A stretch of 13,967 nucleotides of DNA, taken from assembly GCA_022428035.1 (NCBI GenBank), contig JAKMDG010000408.1, positions 1 through 13,967 on the forward strand, written 5' to 3'. The position numbers and the translations under genes are program-made. The notes below the pieces were generated by a model. It saw only the letters and a list, made by a program, of their open reading frames with translations, did no database searches and had not been told where the DNA came from. Position 1 is the stretch's first letter. Each line of letters begins with the position of its first letter. Below, piece by piece: positions 1 to 7,248 of this stretch. Source of the DNA: Longimicrobiales bacterium (GTDB lineage: Bacteria; Gemmatimonadota; Gemmatimonadetes; Longimicrobiales; Gaopeijiaceae).

Positions 1-1
1 A

Positions 2-2089
2 CAGGAGCTGAACCACTACCACGACCGCGGCTCGCTCATCATCAACGCGTACACGGATGGCATCAACGCGTACGTCGCCCAGACGGAGCGTGATCCGAGC
101 TTGCTCACGGTCGAGTTCGATCTGCTCGGTATCCCCCCTGGATACTGGACACCGGACGTCGTCATCTCTCGCCACCAGGGACAGCTCGGCAACATCGGAG
201 CGGAATTGTCCACAGGGCGTCGGGTGGCGTCGCTCGGAGCGGAGACAGTCAAGGACCTTTCGACCTACGGGCCCGGTGATCCGCTACTCGAACTGGATGC
301 TGCGATTGACGGGGAGGCCCTTTCCGAAGACATCCTCGGGATCTACAACGCGTTCAGGCGAGGCGTGCGCTTTCAGCCCGAGGATATCGTCGACACGTCA
401 CGTCGTGGCGATGCTGACGCGTTTGCGATGCTGGAAGCGGCTGCAGAGGAGGCTTCAAGCGTCGTCGCGTACGACGTGGAGCAGGACATCGGATCGAACA
501 ACTGGGTTATCGATGGGACGCGGTCCGAGAGCGGATTCCCGATGATGGCGAACGATCCGCACCGTGCGCAGGGCTCGCCGTCTTTGCGGTACTGGGTCCA
601 CCTGGTGGGGCCCGGATGGAACGTGATCGGCGGTGGTGAGCCGTCGCTGCCCGGTGTCTCGATCGGACACAACGAGCACGGTGCGTGGGGCCTGACGGTC
701 TTTTCAACGGATGCCGAAGACCTCTATGTCTACGAGACCCACCCGTCGAATCCGAACCAGTACCGGTACCGGGGCGAATGGGAGACGATGACGGTCATCA
801 CCGAGGAGATCCCGGTGAAGGGCCAGTCCGCGCACACGGCCGAGCTCAAGTACACACGCCACGGGCCTGTCGTCTTCGAGGATCCGGGTCGCAACCTCGC
901 CTACGGGGTTCGCGCCGGCTGGATGGAGGTCGGTGGCGCCCCGTACCTCTCCTCCCTCCGCATGGACCAGGCGACGACCTGGGAGGAATTCCGAGACGCG
1001 AATGCCTACTCGAACATCCCCGGCGAGAATATGATCTGGGCCGGGCGTGACGGGACGATTGGATGGCAGTCAGTCGGCATCGCCCCGATCCGCCGTAACT
1101 GGAGTGGCCTCGTCCCGGTGCCCGGTGATGGTCGGTACGAGTGGGACGGCTATCTGCCGATCATTGCCAAGCCGAGCCTCGTGAATCCACCGGAGGGGTA
1201 TTTCGCGACCGCGAACAACGATCTCATCCCGAGGGACTACGAGTACATGGATGCGGTCGGCTTCTCGTGGTCCGACCCCTACCGCTGGCTGCGTATTGTC
1301 GAGGTGCTGGGGAGTGGCACGCGACTTTCGATAGCGGATAACATGCAGCTCCAGACCGATGAGCTGTCGCTGCCTGCCCGCCAGCTCGTGCCGATGCTCG
1401 AGGAGGTCTCCGTGACTGGTCGCACGGAGCAGGCACGACAGCGCCTGCTGGGTTGGGATTATGTCATGGATAAGAACTCGGTCGAGGCCGGTATCTACGC
1501 GGCGTGGGAAGCGGAACTCCGGCGCACCGTTCGCGATGCCATCGTGCCTGCCGGGTCAGACATGAACCTCTCGCTCTCCAAGGTGATCGAGACGGTCATG
1601 GTTCCGCCGGGTACGTTGGGCTCGGACCCGATGCGGGCCCGTGACGGACTGCTGAGTTCGGCGCTCGATGACGCGGTCGTGGCTCTCGAGGAAAAGCTGG
1701 GATCGGATATGTCCGGGTGGCTGTACGGACAGGCGGACTACCATCACGCCTATCTTCGCCATCCGATGGGCACGGCCGTCGATGCCTCGACACGTGCCGT
1801 GCTCGAAGCAGGGCCGCTCCCTAGGGGTGGCTACGGCTCGACCGTGAACCAGACCGGTAATGGCGACAACCAGACGTCGGGCGCCTCGTTCCGGATCATC
1901 ATCGATACCGGGGATTGGGACCGTGCAGTCGGGATGAACACGCCGGGCCAAAGCGGTGACACCCGCTCACCCTTCTACGACAACCTTTTTGAATTCTGGG
2001 CCAACGATCAGTTCCACCCGGTGTTCTATTCACGTGACAAGATCGAGGAGGTAACGGCGAGGAGGATCGAGCTGCGGCCCGGGAGGTGA
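2..2089 (+). CDS. Penicillin acylase family protein (N-terminal nucleophile hydrolase), 5'-truncated by window edge
   Basis: This is the 3' part of a penicillin/acyl-homoserine-lactone acylase family enzyme. Members hydrolyse amide bonds of acylated substrates, usually in the periplasm. The frame is open from base 2, so the start codon and signal peptide lie outside the window; 695 residues are visible. The alpha-chain end is seen as AYTDGINAYV followed by LLGIPPGYWTPDVV. The self-cleavage motif DIGSNNWV has its nucleophile Ser at codon 494-496, which would become the beta-chain N-terminus. Typical beta-chain blocks follow: PMMANDPH, PGVSIGHNEHGAWGLT, an Asn-rich NQTGNGDNQTSGASFR, and a C-terminal NTPGQSGDTRSPFYDNLF. 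Family members are usually 750-850 residues, so perhaps 80-150 are missing. Substrate cannot be read from sequence: beta-lactam, AHL quorum signal or peptide-like amides are all possible. The family call is very secure. Confidence 0.95.
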   Translation, partial: QELNHYHDRGSLIINAYTDGINAYVAQTERDPSLLTVEFDLLGIPPGYWTPDVVISRHQGQLGNIGAELSTGRRVASLGAETVKDLSTYGPGDPLLELDAAIDGEALSEDILGIYNAFRRGVRFQPEDIVDTSRRGDADAFAMLEAAAEEASSVVAYDVEQDIGSNNWVIDGTRSESGFPMMANDPHRAQGSPSLRYWVHLVGPGWNVIGGGEPSLPGVSIGHNEHGAWGLTVFSTDAEDLYVYETHPSNPNQYRYRGEWETMTVITEEIPVKGQSAHTAELKYTRHGPVVFEDPGRNLAYGVRAGWMEVGGAPYLSSLRMDQATTWEEFRDANAYSNIPGENMIWAGRDGTIGWQSVGIAPIRRNWSGLVPVPGDGRYEWDGYLPIIAKPSLVNPPEGYFATANNDLIPRDYEYMDAVGFSWSDPYRWLRIVEVLGSGTRLSIADNMQLQTDELSLPARQLVPMLEEVSVTGRTEQARQRLLGWDYVMDKNSVEAGIYAAWEAELRRTVRDAIVPAGSDMNLSLSKVIETVMVPPGTLGSDPMRARDGLLSSALDDAVVALEEKLGSDMSGWLYGQADYHHAYLRHPMGTAVDASTRAVLEAGPLPRGGYGSTVNQTGNGDNQTSGASFRIIIDTGDWDRAVGMNTPGQSGDTRSPFYDNLFEFWANDQFHPVFYSRDKIEEVTARRIELRPGR

Positions 2090-2103
2090 TCGGGTTGGCC
2101 CAT

Positions 2104-2118
2104 ACCTACGCTGTAGGT
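2104..2118. repeat. Small perfect inverted repeat between the acylase gene and the small unknown gene
   Basis: ACCTAC, loop GCT, GTAGGT gives a 6-bp perfect stem with a 3-nt loop. It lies 15 nt after the acylase stop codon and 9 nt before the proposed GTG start of the next gene. There is no T-run after it, so it is not a standard intrinsic terminator. It could be a weak RNA structure or chance. Confidence 0.25.
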
Positions 2119-2126
2119 CGTTCCAG

Positions 2127-2432
2127 GTGGCGCCGTGGATAACCCCGAAGGGAGACTTGTCGTACGCGGCCACCTTCAACGCGGAACAGATGCTGCCGTT
2201 CCTGTGGGAGAACTCATCCGTTCGGGCCCTGGACGTGAACACCCGCTACCACGTCGAATTGGGACTCGGACCGTTCGATCGAGACCACTGGCCGCTCCTC
2301 CAGAGCCGCACATTCGAGAATCTGATCAATGAGCGACTCACTATGCTGGAAGCCGGGTCGGAACGCTTGAGCGAAACGCTGACCCACGTTCAGCTCGTCC
2401 TCCGGTTGTTGCGGGCCGAAATCGACGACTAA
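2127..2432 (+). CDS. Hypothetical protein, about 101 aa, no family recognised
   Basis: This is a small open frame with high GC at third codon positions, like its neighbours. The product starts MAPWITPKGDLSYAA, has many aromatic and acidic residues, and ends in a predicted amphipathic helix (about residues 70-100, rich in Leu and Glu). No signal peptide or membrane segment is visible. The frame is stop-free from 2055, and GTG at 2127 is the first usable start. ATG at 2190 is an alternative, giving an 80-residue product. It lies 37 nt after the acylase stop on the same strand, so it may be co-transcribed. Opposite-strand frames here are shorter and look like shadows. I do not recognise the protein. 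It is rated as probably real from codon pattern and composition only. Confidence 0.5.
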   Translation: MAPWITPKGDLSYAATFNAEQMLPFLWENSSVRALDVNTRYHVELGLGPFDRDHWPLLQSRTFENLINERLTMLEAGSERLSETLTHVQLVLRLLRAEIDD

Positions 2433-2547
2433 GTAGAGCAACCATTCTATTTCAAAGCCCGGTGTGTGGAGCCCTTTCCAGGCTACTGCGCCTTGTTTCC
2501 GGTATAGGCTGTCTGGTGGACCGCACCATGGTCGTACTGAACGAACG

Positions 2548-3726
2548 TCACGATGTCGTAATGACCCGGCGCGGATCCCGTTCGGCCAGCCAGGTCTCCG
2601 GCTTCATCGTCCGCCCTCGCTCTTTCGGGTTGAGCCGGAACCACCGAGCAACCAGCAGAATCTCGGCCGCCTCCTGGGCAGTGAGCGCCGCTGGCCCAGT
2701 TTCGACCTCGCCGTAGACGTGATCGATCGCCTGAGCCACGCGTTCCCGTGCGCGTCTGGTCTTTGGCAGGCGTACCTCTTTCCGAATCCGACCCCGTCGG
2801 ATCAGGTAGAGACGATCGTCTCCGGCGAAGCCAGGCACCCGGTAGAGGAAGGAAAGATTCTCGACCTTTCCACGAAACGCGACGAGCTGGTCACGGAAGC
2901 GGGTGAGGCGCTCGATCCGGTCCCGGAGGGTAGCAGCGTACTCGAAGTCCATACGGGCCGACGCCGACTCCATCTGATTTTTGAGGTCACCCAGCGGCTG
3001 TTCCGCCTTTCCCTCCAGGAACCGGCGAGCGAGTCCTACCATGGCCATGTATTCCTCCGCTGACGGTCGGCCAGCGCAAGGAGCAAGGCATGTACTCAGC
3101 TCCGCCCGCATGCACCGGGGTACTCGCCCCGTGGCGAACATTTCCATCTGGTCGCGGAAGAAGACGGGCGTGGCCGCGGGACAATCTCGCAGGCCCAACA
3201 CCTGTGACAGTTCACGAGCGATCACGGCGATAGCCTTCACCCGTGGAAATGGCCCGTAGTACGTTGACCCGTCATCAACGACGCGGGTGACCGGAAGGAC
3301 GCGTGGAGCTGCCTCAGCCGTCACTTTCACGAAGGCATAGATGCGACGCCGCTTGTGCTGGACGTTGAAGCGCGGCTGCCGCTCCTGGATCAGCTTCATC
3401 TCCTGAATGAGCGAGAAGAATTCGTTCGGGATGTAGTCCCACTCGATTCGAGCGGTTTCGTGAATGAGTTCCCAGGCCTTCTCGCCTTTATCGGCTCGGA
3501 AATACGAAAGTACGCGCGTCCGGACGCGCACGGATTTGCCCACGTACAGCAACTCCTCTCCGGGCCCGAACATGCGGTACACCCCCGGCCGGTTCTCGGC
3601 GCGGGCGCGGACATGCTCTCGGAGGGTCGGGTTTGGCTGCACGATCTCAGGGGTGGCGCTTTCGTGATTTGTTCGGGAAGATAGGGAGGTCGTTCGTGCG
3701 GCGCCAAAGGTGTCGCGTCGGACCAT
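2548..3726 (-). CDS. Short UvrC-like GIY-YIG nuclease (Cho-like, without RNase H and HhH domains)
   Basis: The 392-residue product matches the N-terminal half of excinuclease subunit UvrC. A GIY-YIG nuclease domain spans about residues 44-122 (RPGVYRMF, LLYVGKSVRVRTRV, and EMKLIQERQPRFN with candidate catalytic Glu109). Next is a cysteine set C182, C205, C213, C217, whose last three keep the C-x7-C-x3-C spacing of the UvrC iron-sulfur site. A UVR (UvrB-binding) helical motif follows at about 246-281 (MESASARMDFEYAATLRDR). The protein ends about 110 residues later, so the endonuclease V/RNase H-like domain and helix-hairpin-helix domains of full UvrC (about 600 aa) are absent. This suggests 3'-side incision like E. 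coli Cho, possibly with UvrB. ATG at 3726 is the chosen start; the first 40 residues are poorly conserved in type and no clear Shine-Dalgarno is visible, so the true start may be later. It is divergent from the HD gene. Confidence 0.88.
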   Translation of the reverse strand: MVRRDTFGAARTTSLSSRTNHESATPEIVQPNPTLREHVRARAENRPGVYRMFGPGEELLYVGKSVRVRTRVLSYFRADKGEKAWELIHETARIEWDYIPNEFFSLIQEMKLIQERQPRFNVQHKRRRIYAFVKVTAEAAPRVLPVTRVVDDGSTYYGPFPRVKAIAVIARELSQVLGLRDCPAATPVFFRDQMEMFATGRVPRCMRAELSTCLAPCAGRPSAEEYMAMVGLARRFLEGKAEQPLGDLKNQMESASARMDFEYAATLRDRIERLTRFRDQLVAFRGKVENLSFLYRVPGFAGDDRLYLIRRGRIRKEVRLPKTRRARERVAQAIDHVYGEVETGPAALTAQEAAEILLVARWFRLNPKERGRTMKPETWLAERDPRRVITTS

Positions 3727-3754
3727 GGGGAAGCCGTCCCGCGAGGGATAGACT

Positions 3755-3760
3755 GGGAGG
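3755..3760 (+). promoter_or_regulatory. Shine-Dalgarno site that favours the ATG at 3768 for the HD gene
   Basis: GGGAGG lies only 1 nt before the ATG at 3762 but 7 nt before the in-frame ATG at 3768. The normal spacing favours 3768, which would shorten the product by two residues (MTGSDK instead of MTMTGSDK). Confidence 0.6.
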
Positions 3761-3767
3761 TATGACG

Positions 3768-5060
3768 ATGACCGGCTCCGACAAACTCATCCGCGATCCG
3801 CTCTGGGAGACCATCCGACTGGATCCGACGGCAGTGCGTATCGTCGATACGGCGGAGTTTCAGCGTCTGCGGTACATCCGACAGCTCGGGTTCGCACATC
3901 TGGTTTACCCCGGCGCCACACATACACGCTTCGACCACGCCCTGGGTGTCTATCACCTGACACGCACGGCGCTGCGTCACCTGCGCGAGCGCGGTGGGGT
4001 ACCTCCCGAAGCGTGGGAGGACGAGGAACTGATTCCGTACGCGGCACTGCTTCACGACATCGGCCATTACGCGTACTCGCATGCTCTGGAGGAGCTGGAG
4101 TCCGGGAACCTCCCGGCTCACCACGAGGAAGTCAGTCAGCGCTTCTTCGCGTCTCCGTCTCTGCGTGATGCGCTGGCTCCGCTTGGACTTGGTGCGCCGG
4201 AGCGCCTCGCCGAGCTGATCCGCGGGGAGAGTGCGACACCACTTCGAGGGCTGATCAGTGGCAGCCTCGACCTCGACAAGATGGAATACCTCCGGCGTGA
4301 CGCCCGCTTCTGCGGCGTTCCGTATGGAGAAGTCGACGTCTCACGCCTGCTCCAGGGTTTGATGCTCCTGCCTGATCCTGTGTCTGGACGCTACGAGATC
4401 GGGGTCCACGAGAAGGCCATCGCAGCGCTGGAGTCACTGTTGTTCGCCAAGTACCAGATGTTCAGGAATGTGTACTGGCACCACGCAGTCCGGGCGGCAA
4501 CCGGCTTGTACAAGCGGATCGTGGAAGAAGCTGTGCGTGCTGGCCTGCTGGACCCAGAAGAACTCATCGGTCCCACCGACGAGGAATTGCTGTACGAGAT
4601 TGGTCGCCGCGGGCGGGATTCCGACGGGGCGGTGGGGGAGCGGATTGCCTCCCGCTGGATTCCGGCACTACGTCACAGGAAACTGCCGAAGCGGGCGCTC
4701 GAGTTGACTGCGGCGGATCTGACCGGTCGTCAGGTCGAGGACTGGGCGGTGGGAGACTCACCCTGGAAGCGAGCGGTTGAGGATGATCTCGCGGAGGAGC
4801 TCGGCCTGGAGTCGGGGGAAGTCATGATCGACTTCCCGGTCAAGCCGGCCATGTTCCAGCTCGACCTGCTTGTCGAGCGGCGCAGTGGCGACATTCAGCG
4901 GCTCGGTCTGGACGGTGTCGCGGGTATCCTCGACCTGCCCAAAGTTGCTCGTGAACTCTACACCACGGCTCGGGTTCTCCGGGTGTTCACACTGGAACGC
5001 CGAGAGGTTTCTGCTGATCAGGTGCTCGATCGGATCACGCGGCCCATTGGGGCCACGTAA
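3768..5060 (+). CDS. HD superfamily phosphohydrolase, COG1078 (YwfO/dGTPase-like) type
   Basis: This 430-residue HD-domain protein belongs to the group that includes B. subtilis YwfO and dNTP triphosphohydrolase-like enzymes. The typical opening is KLIRDPLWETIRLD then AEFQRLRYIRQLGFAHLVYPGATHTRFDHALGV. The metal-binding set is visible: His57 in TRFDHALGV, His96-Asp97 in LLHDIGHYAYSH, and Asp180 in LDLDKMEYLRRD. The C-terminal half carries the family segment ESLLFAKYQMFRNVYWHHAVRA. The substrate is probably a (deoxy)nucleotide phosphate, acting in the cytoplasm, but this cannot be proven from sequence. The frame continues upstream to 3633, but that stretch overlaps the divergent UvrC-like gene and has no conserved features, so 3768 (or 3762) is preferred. 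Only about 41 nt separate the two divergent starts, so their promoters must overlap each other or the coding ends. Confidence 0.92.
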   Translation: MTGSDKLIRDPLWETIRLDPTAVRIVDTAEFQRLRYIRQLGFAHLVYPGATHTRFDHALGVYHLTRTALRHLRERGGVPPEAWEDEELIPYAALLHDIGHYAYSHALEELESGNLPAHHEEVSQRFFASPSLRDALAPLGLGAPERLAELIRGESATPLRGLISGSLDLDKMEYLRRDARFCGVPYGEVDVSRLLQGLMLLPDPVSGRYEIGVHEKAIAALESLLFAKYQMFRNVYWHHAVRAATGLYKRIVEEAVRAGLLDPEELIGPTDEELLYEIGRRGRDSDGAVGERIASRWIPALRHRKLPKRALELTAADLTGRQVEDWAVGDSPWKRAVEDDLAEELGLESGEVMIDFPVKPAMFQLDLLVERRSGDIQRLGLDGVAGILDLPKVARELYTTARVLRVFTLERREVSADQVLDRITRPIGAT

Positions 5061-5062
5061 AC

Positions 5063-5080
5063 CCCGCTCCGGTCAGCGGG
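5063..5080. terminator. Possible weak hairpin between converging HD and PP2C genes
   Basis: CCCGCT, loop CCGGTC, AGCGGG forms a 6-bp GC-rich stem 2 nt after the HD gene stop and 14 nt from the converging phosphatase stop. There is no T-run on either side, so intrinsic termination is uncertain. Confidence 0.35.
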
Positions 5081-5093
5081 TCAGTTCAACCGG

Positions 5094-5873
5094 TCAGTCA
5101 TTCCCGAACTGAACGAGCGCGGCCGTGATGTTATCATGGCCACCCGCTTCATTCGCTGCCTCGATCAGCTTGCGAATCAGCGCGTCCGGGTCCGTTTCGG
5201 CATGAGACGGGCTCTCGCTGAGGATTGACAACACTGTGTCGTCCTCGAGCATGCCGACGAGACCATCCGAGCATAAGAGGAATCGGTCACCTGACTCGGC
5301 TGTGCCATCGACGATCTGCGGTGTCGGCTGATCTTCGAGACCAAGACACTGGGTGAGAAGATGGGCGTACGGGCTGTGCCGTGCCCGCGCAGGATCGAGG
5401 TCCGGATTCTGCTCGATCTGCTGCTGGATCCAGGTGTCGTCCCTCGTCACCTGGTCTATCGTGTCCCCGTGGATGCGGTACGCGCGGGAATCGCCCACAT
5501 GCCCGATCACCCACGTTCCGGTCTCTGGGTGGACGATCATGGCCGTCAGTGTGGTGCCCATGCCGTCGAGGTGGGGCTCGACAGCTCCACGCTCCCGGAT
5601 CGAGCGGTGAGCACCGTCGACGGCCTCCACCATGACTGCGCGCATCCGGCTGGCGAATCCATGGGAGTTCGGATCGTTCGACGCCGCGCGGGTCAGGATC
5701 TCTGTCGCTGCTGCAGCGGCTATGCTCGAGGCCACATCCCCCCCGGGATGACCTCCCATTCCGTCGGCGACCACGGCCGCGCCTGCAGCGAGGCTCAGCG
5801 CCAGAGCGTCTTCATTCCGCTGCCGGAGGCGACCGATGTCGGATAGACCGATCAGAGAACGAAGAGAGGGCAA
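5094..5873 (-). CDS. PP2C-family serine/threonine protein phosphatase (Stp/PrpC type)
   Basis: The 259-residue product is a complete bacterial PP2C phosphatase, which removes phosphate from Ser/Thr residues of proteins in the cytoplasm using Mn/Mg. Motifs run in the expected order: SDIGRLRQRNEDA (Arg19, Glu21), VVADGMGGHPGGDVAS (Asp37-Gly38), GMGTTLTAMI, IGHVGDSRAYR, FLLCSDGLVGML (Asp203) and GGHDNITAALV (Asp247). All metal-ligand positions are present, so it should be active. The start must be TTG at 5873: the nearest upstream in-frame stop is at 5892-5894 and no ATG or GTG lies between, nor before the first conserved motif. No clear Shine-Dalgarno precedes it. There is no Hanks-type kinase gene next to it, so its partner lies elsewhere. 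It converges on the HD gene with 33 nt between stops. Confidence 0.93.
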   Translation of the reverse strand: MPSLRSLIGLSDIGRLRQRNEDALALSLAAGAAVVADGMGGHPGGDVASSIAAAAATEILTRAASNDPNSHGFASRMRAVMVEAVDGAHRSIRERGAVEPHLDGMGTTLTAMIVHPETGTWVIGHVGDSRAYRIHGDTIDQVTRDDTWIQQQIEQNPDLDPARARHSPYAHLLTQCLGLEDQPTPQIVDGTAESGDRFLLCSDGLVGMLEDDTVLSILSESPSHAETDPDALIRKLIEAANEAGGHDNITAALVQFGND

Positions 5874-6131
5874 AGGATGGCCCGATGAGGGTCAAGATCG
5901 TGAGGGGTGCGCAAGATCAAGTTAGACGGAGCGCGACCTAAGCAGCAACTAGCGATTTTTTGGCCGTGGGACTGGCGAAACGGGGAACTGAGCCCCATAT
6001 GGAGGTTAGAAAACCAATCTGAAGTGATGACAGTCACGTCGAAGTCAGGATTCGAGGAGCCGCAGGGCTCGCTGAGTTCATCGATCGGGACCAACCATCT
6101 CAAGCCCAGAGGCGTCCAAATCGTCAGGGCA

Positions 6132-6160
6132 TTGACGGATTGGGCAATGACCCCCACCAT
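6132..6160 (+). promoter_or_regulatory. Candidate sigma-70 promoter upstream of the sigma-factor gene
   Basis: TTGACG at 6132-6137 is one base from the consensus -35 box. After a 17-nt spacer comes CACCAT (6155-6160), a weak -10 match. This would give a leader of about 90 nt before the ATG at 6259. Only the -35 element is persuasive. Confidence 0.3.
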
Positions 6161-6241
6161 AGACGGCTGAGGATTTTACGCCCTGCCGAAGTACAGAAGC
6201 GCGCCCGGCCAGACGAGACTGCCTGCCTGCGGTGCGCCTCG

Positions 6242-6247
6242 AAGGAG
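6242..6247 (+). promoter_or_regulatory. Ribosome binding site for the sigma-factor gene
   Basis: AAGGAG is 11 nt before the ATG at 6259, with a second AGGA at 6251-6254. These support ATG 6259 rather than the earlier GTG-type frame opening at 6232. Confidence 0.55.
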
Positions 6248-6258
6248 AACAGGACACG

Positions 6259-7164
6259 ATGGCCGCTGCCACCACGACAAAGCGCCGTAAGCGTCGGGGG
6301 AAGGGCAACCTTCTCTCGGGTTTCGACGCCAGTGTCGAGGAACAGAGCGCTCTCGATCAGTACCTCCGCGACGTGAGCCGCCACGAACTGATCACGCCTG
6401 AGCGTGAGAAGGAACTCGGCGCCCGCGCTCAGTTGGGGGATCAGGATGCGATTCAGGAACTCGCGCGAGCGAACCTGCGCTTCGTGATCAGTGTTGCTAA
6501 GAAATATCAAAACCGCGGTGTCTCTCTCACGGATCTCATCCAGGAGGGCAACGTCGGCCTCGTCACGGCCGCCCGGAAGTTCGATCCCGAGCAGGGCGTG
6601 AAGTTCATCAGTTATGCGGTGTGGTGGATCAGGCAGGCGATCCTAGCCTCTCTGGCCAACCACGGTCGCGCGGTGCGTGTTCCGCTGAACCGTGCGAGCG
6701 ACCTGGCGCGGATCTTCCGAGAGAAGGAACGTCTCAAGCAGGAAAAGGGGCGCGAGCCGACCACAGATGAACTTGCCGAGGCAACCCACCTCACGCCGGA
6801 GCTGGTTGAATCGCTGCAGACACTGAATGCGGCAGAGATCCGTCTCGATGCGCCGATCGGTGACTCCGAGGACTCGCAGCTCGTCGAGCGCTTCATTACT
6901 GAAGAGGCCGCTGAGCCCGAGGTCGAGGTCGAGGGGCGCCTGCTGACGGAGACGATCACCGAGGCGCTGGCTACGCTGGAGCCTCGCGACGCGAAGGTCC
7001 TGCGACTGTACTTCGGACTCGAGGGTGAGCGTGAGCATACGCTCGAAGAGATCGGTAACATGCTGGGTGTAACGCGCGAGCGGATTCGCCAGTTGCGTGA
7101 CCGTGCGCTCCGTCGCCTTCGAGAGGGTGGTAAGGGTGACGCGCTGGAGTCGTTCGCCGCGTGA
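6259..7164 (+). CDS. RNA polymerase sigma factor, RpoD/SigA family (short, no region 1.1)
   Basis: This 301-residue sigma-70 factor directs RNA polymerase to promoters. Region 1.2 is at about residues 30-62 (SALDQYLRDVSRHELITPE). Region 2 is at about 66-136, with ANLRFVISVAKKYQNRG, LTDLIQEGNVGL and the promoter-melting and -10 recognition segment FISYAVWWIRQAI. Region 3 is at about 140-215. Region 4 is at about 236-290, with helix-turn-helix TLEEIGNMLGVTRERIRQL for the -35 box. Region 1.1 is absent, replaced by a short very basic N-terminus (KRRKRRGKGN). This short architecture matches primary or primary-like sigma factors of Bacteroidetes and Gemmatimonadetes. From one window it cannot be told whether this is the housekeeping factor or a paralogue. 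It is followed by a strong terminator at 7202-7237. Confidence 0.95.
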   Translation: MAAATTTKRRKRRGKGNLLSGFDASVEEQSALDQYLRDVSRHELITPEREKELGARAQLGDQDAIQELARANLRFVISVAKKYQNRGVSLTDLIQEGNVGLVTAARKFDPEQGVKFISYAVWWIRQAILASLANHGRAVRVPLNRASDLARIFREKERLKQEKGREPTTDELAEATHLTPELVESLQTLNAAEIRLDAPIGDSEDSQLVERFITEEAAEPEVEVEGRLLTETITEALATLEPRDAKVLRLYFGLEGEREHTLEEIGNMLGVTRERIRQLRDRALRRLREGGKGDALESFAA

Positions 7165-7169
7165 TGCGA

Positions 7170-7185
7170 GGGGGCCGTCGCCCCC
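7170..7185 (+). other. GC-rich hairpin just after the sigma-factor stop
   Basis: GGGGGC, loop CGTC, GCCCCC is a perfect 6-bp GC stem with a 4-nt loop starting 6 nt after the stop codon. It is followed by ATCAACGG with no T-run, so it is not a complete intrinsic terminator. It may protect the mRNA 3' end or act with the hairpin downstream. Confidence 0.45.
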
Positions 7186-7201
7186 ATCAACGGATGATCA
7201 A

Positions 7202-7237
7202 CCCTCGTCGAAGCTTGTTGCTTCGGCGGGGGCTTTT
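7202..7237 (+). terminator. Intrinsic terminator after the sigma-factor gene, immediately upstream of rsgA
   Basis: A 13-bp stem (7202-7214 with 7220-7232, two G-T wobbles, loop TTGTT) is followed by CTTTT at 7233-7237. This is the clearest intrinsic terminator in the window. Its T-run ends only 11 nt before the rsgA ATG at 7249. Confidence 0.75.
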
Positions 7238-7248
7238 CGTGCGTACCG

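Larger units (their letters stand above)
5874..6258. other. Gene-poor intergenic region of lower GC, divergent promoter area; possible unidentified RNA
   Basis: This 385-bp stretch separates the phosphatase start from the sigma-factor start. Bases 5881-6180 are about 55% GC by hand count (about 52% for 5941-6060), below the flanking genes. It holds two overlapping open frames on opposite strands, 5907-6170 (+, GTG start, 87 codons) and 5852-6160 (-, 102 codons). Neither encodes anything recognisable, and the second runs into the phosphatase gene. There is a T6 run at 5956-5961. I looked for tRNA T-loops, tmRNA ends, RNase P and 6S features and saw no convincing match. It should contain promoters for both flanking genes and could host a small RNA. 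Confidence 0.5.

Noticed and set aside
2464..3063. 199-codon plus-strand frame antisense to the UvrC-like gene
   Set aside because: The minus-strand frame here carries UVR and cysteine motifs; the plus frame looks like its shadow.
3633..3767. Longer N-terminus for the HD protein
   Set aside because: It overlaps the divergent gene, has no conserved residues, and a good ribosome-binding site sits before 3768.
3396..4124. 242-codon minus-strand frame spanning the UvrC-like and HD genes
   Set aside because: It overlaps the conserved N-terminal motifs of both genes in another frame and has no family-like content.
5069..5097. Direct repeat CCGGTCAG at 5069 and 5090
   Set aside because: Two 8-bp copies in high-GC DNA are expected by chance and no element boundaries are visible.
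6917..6935. Short GAGGTC tandem repeat in the sigma-factor gene
   Set aside because: It encodes an acidic EVEVEG linker in region 3 and does not disturb the frame; ordinary variation in a linker.
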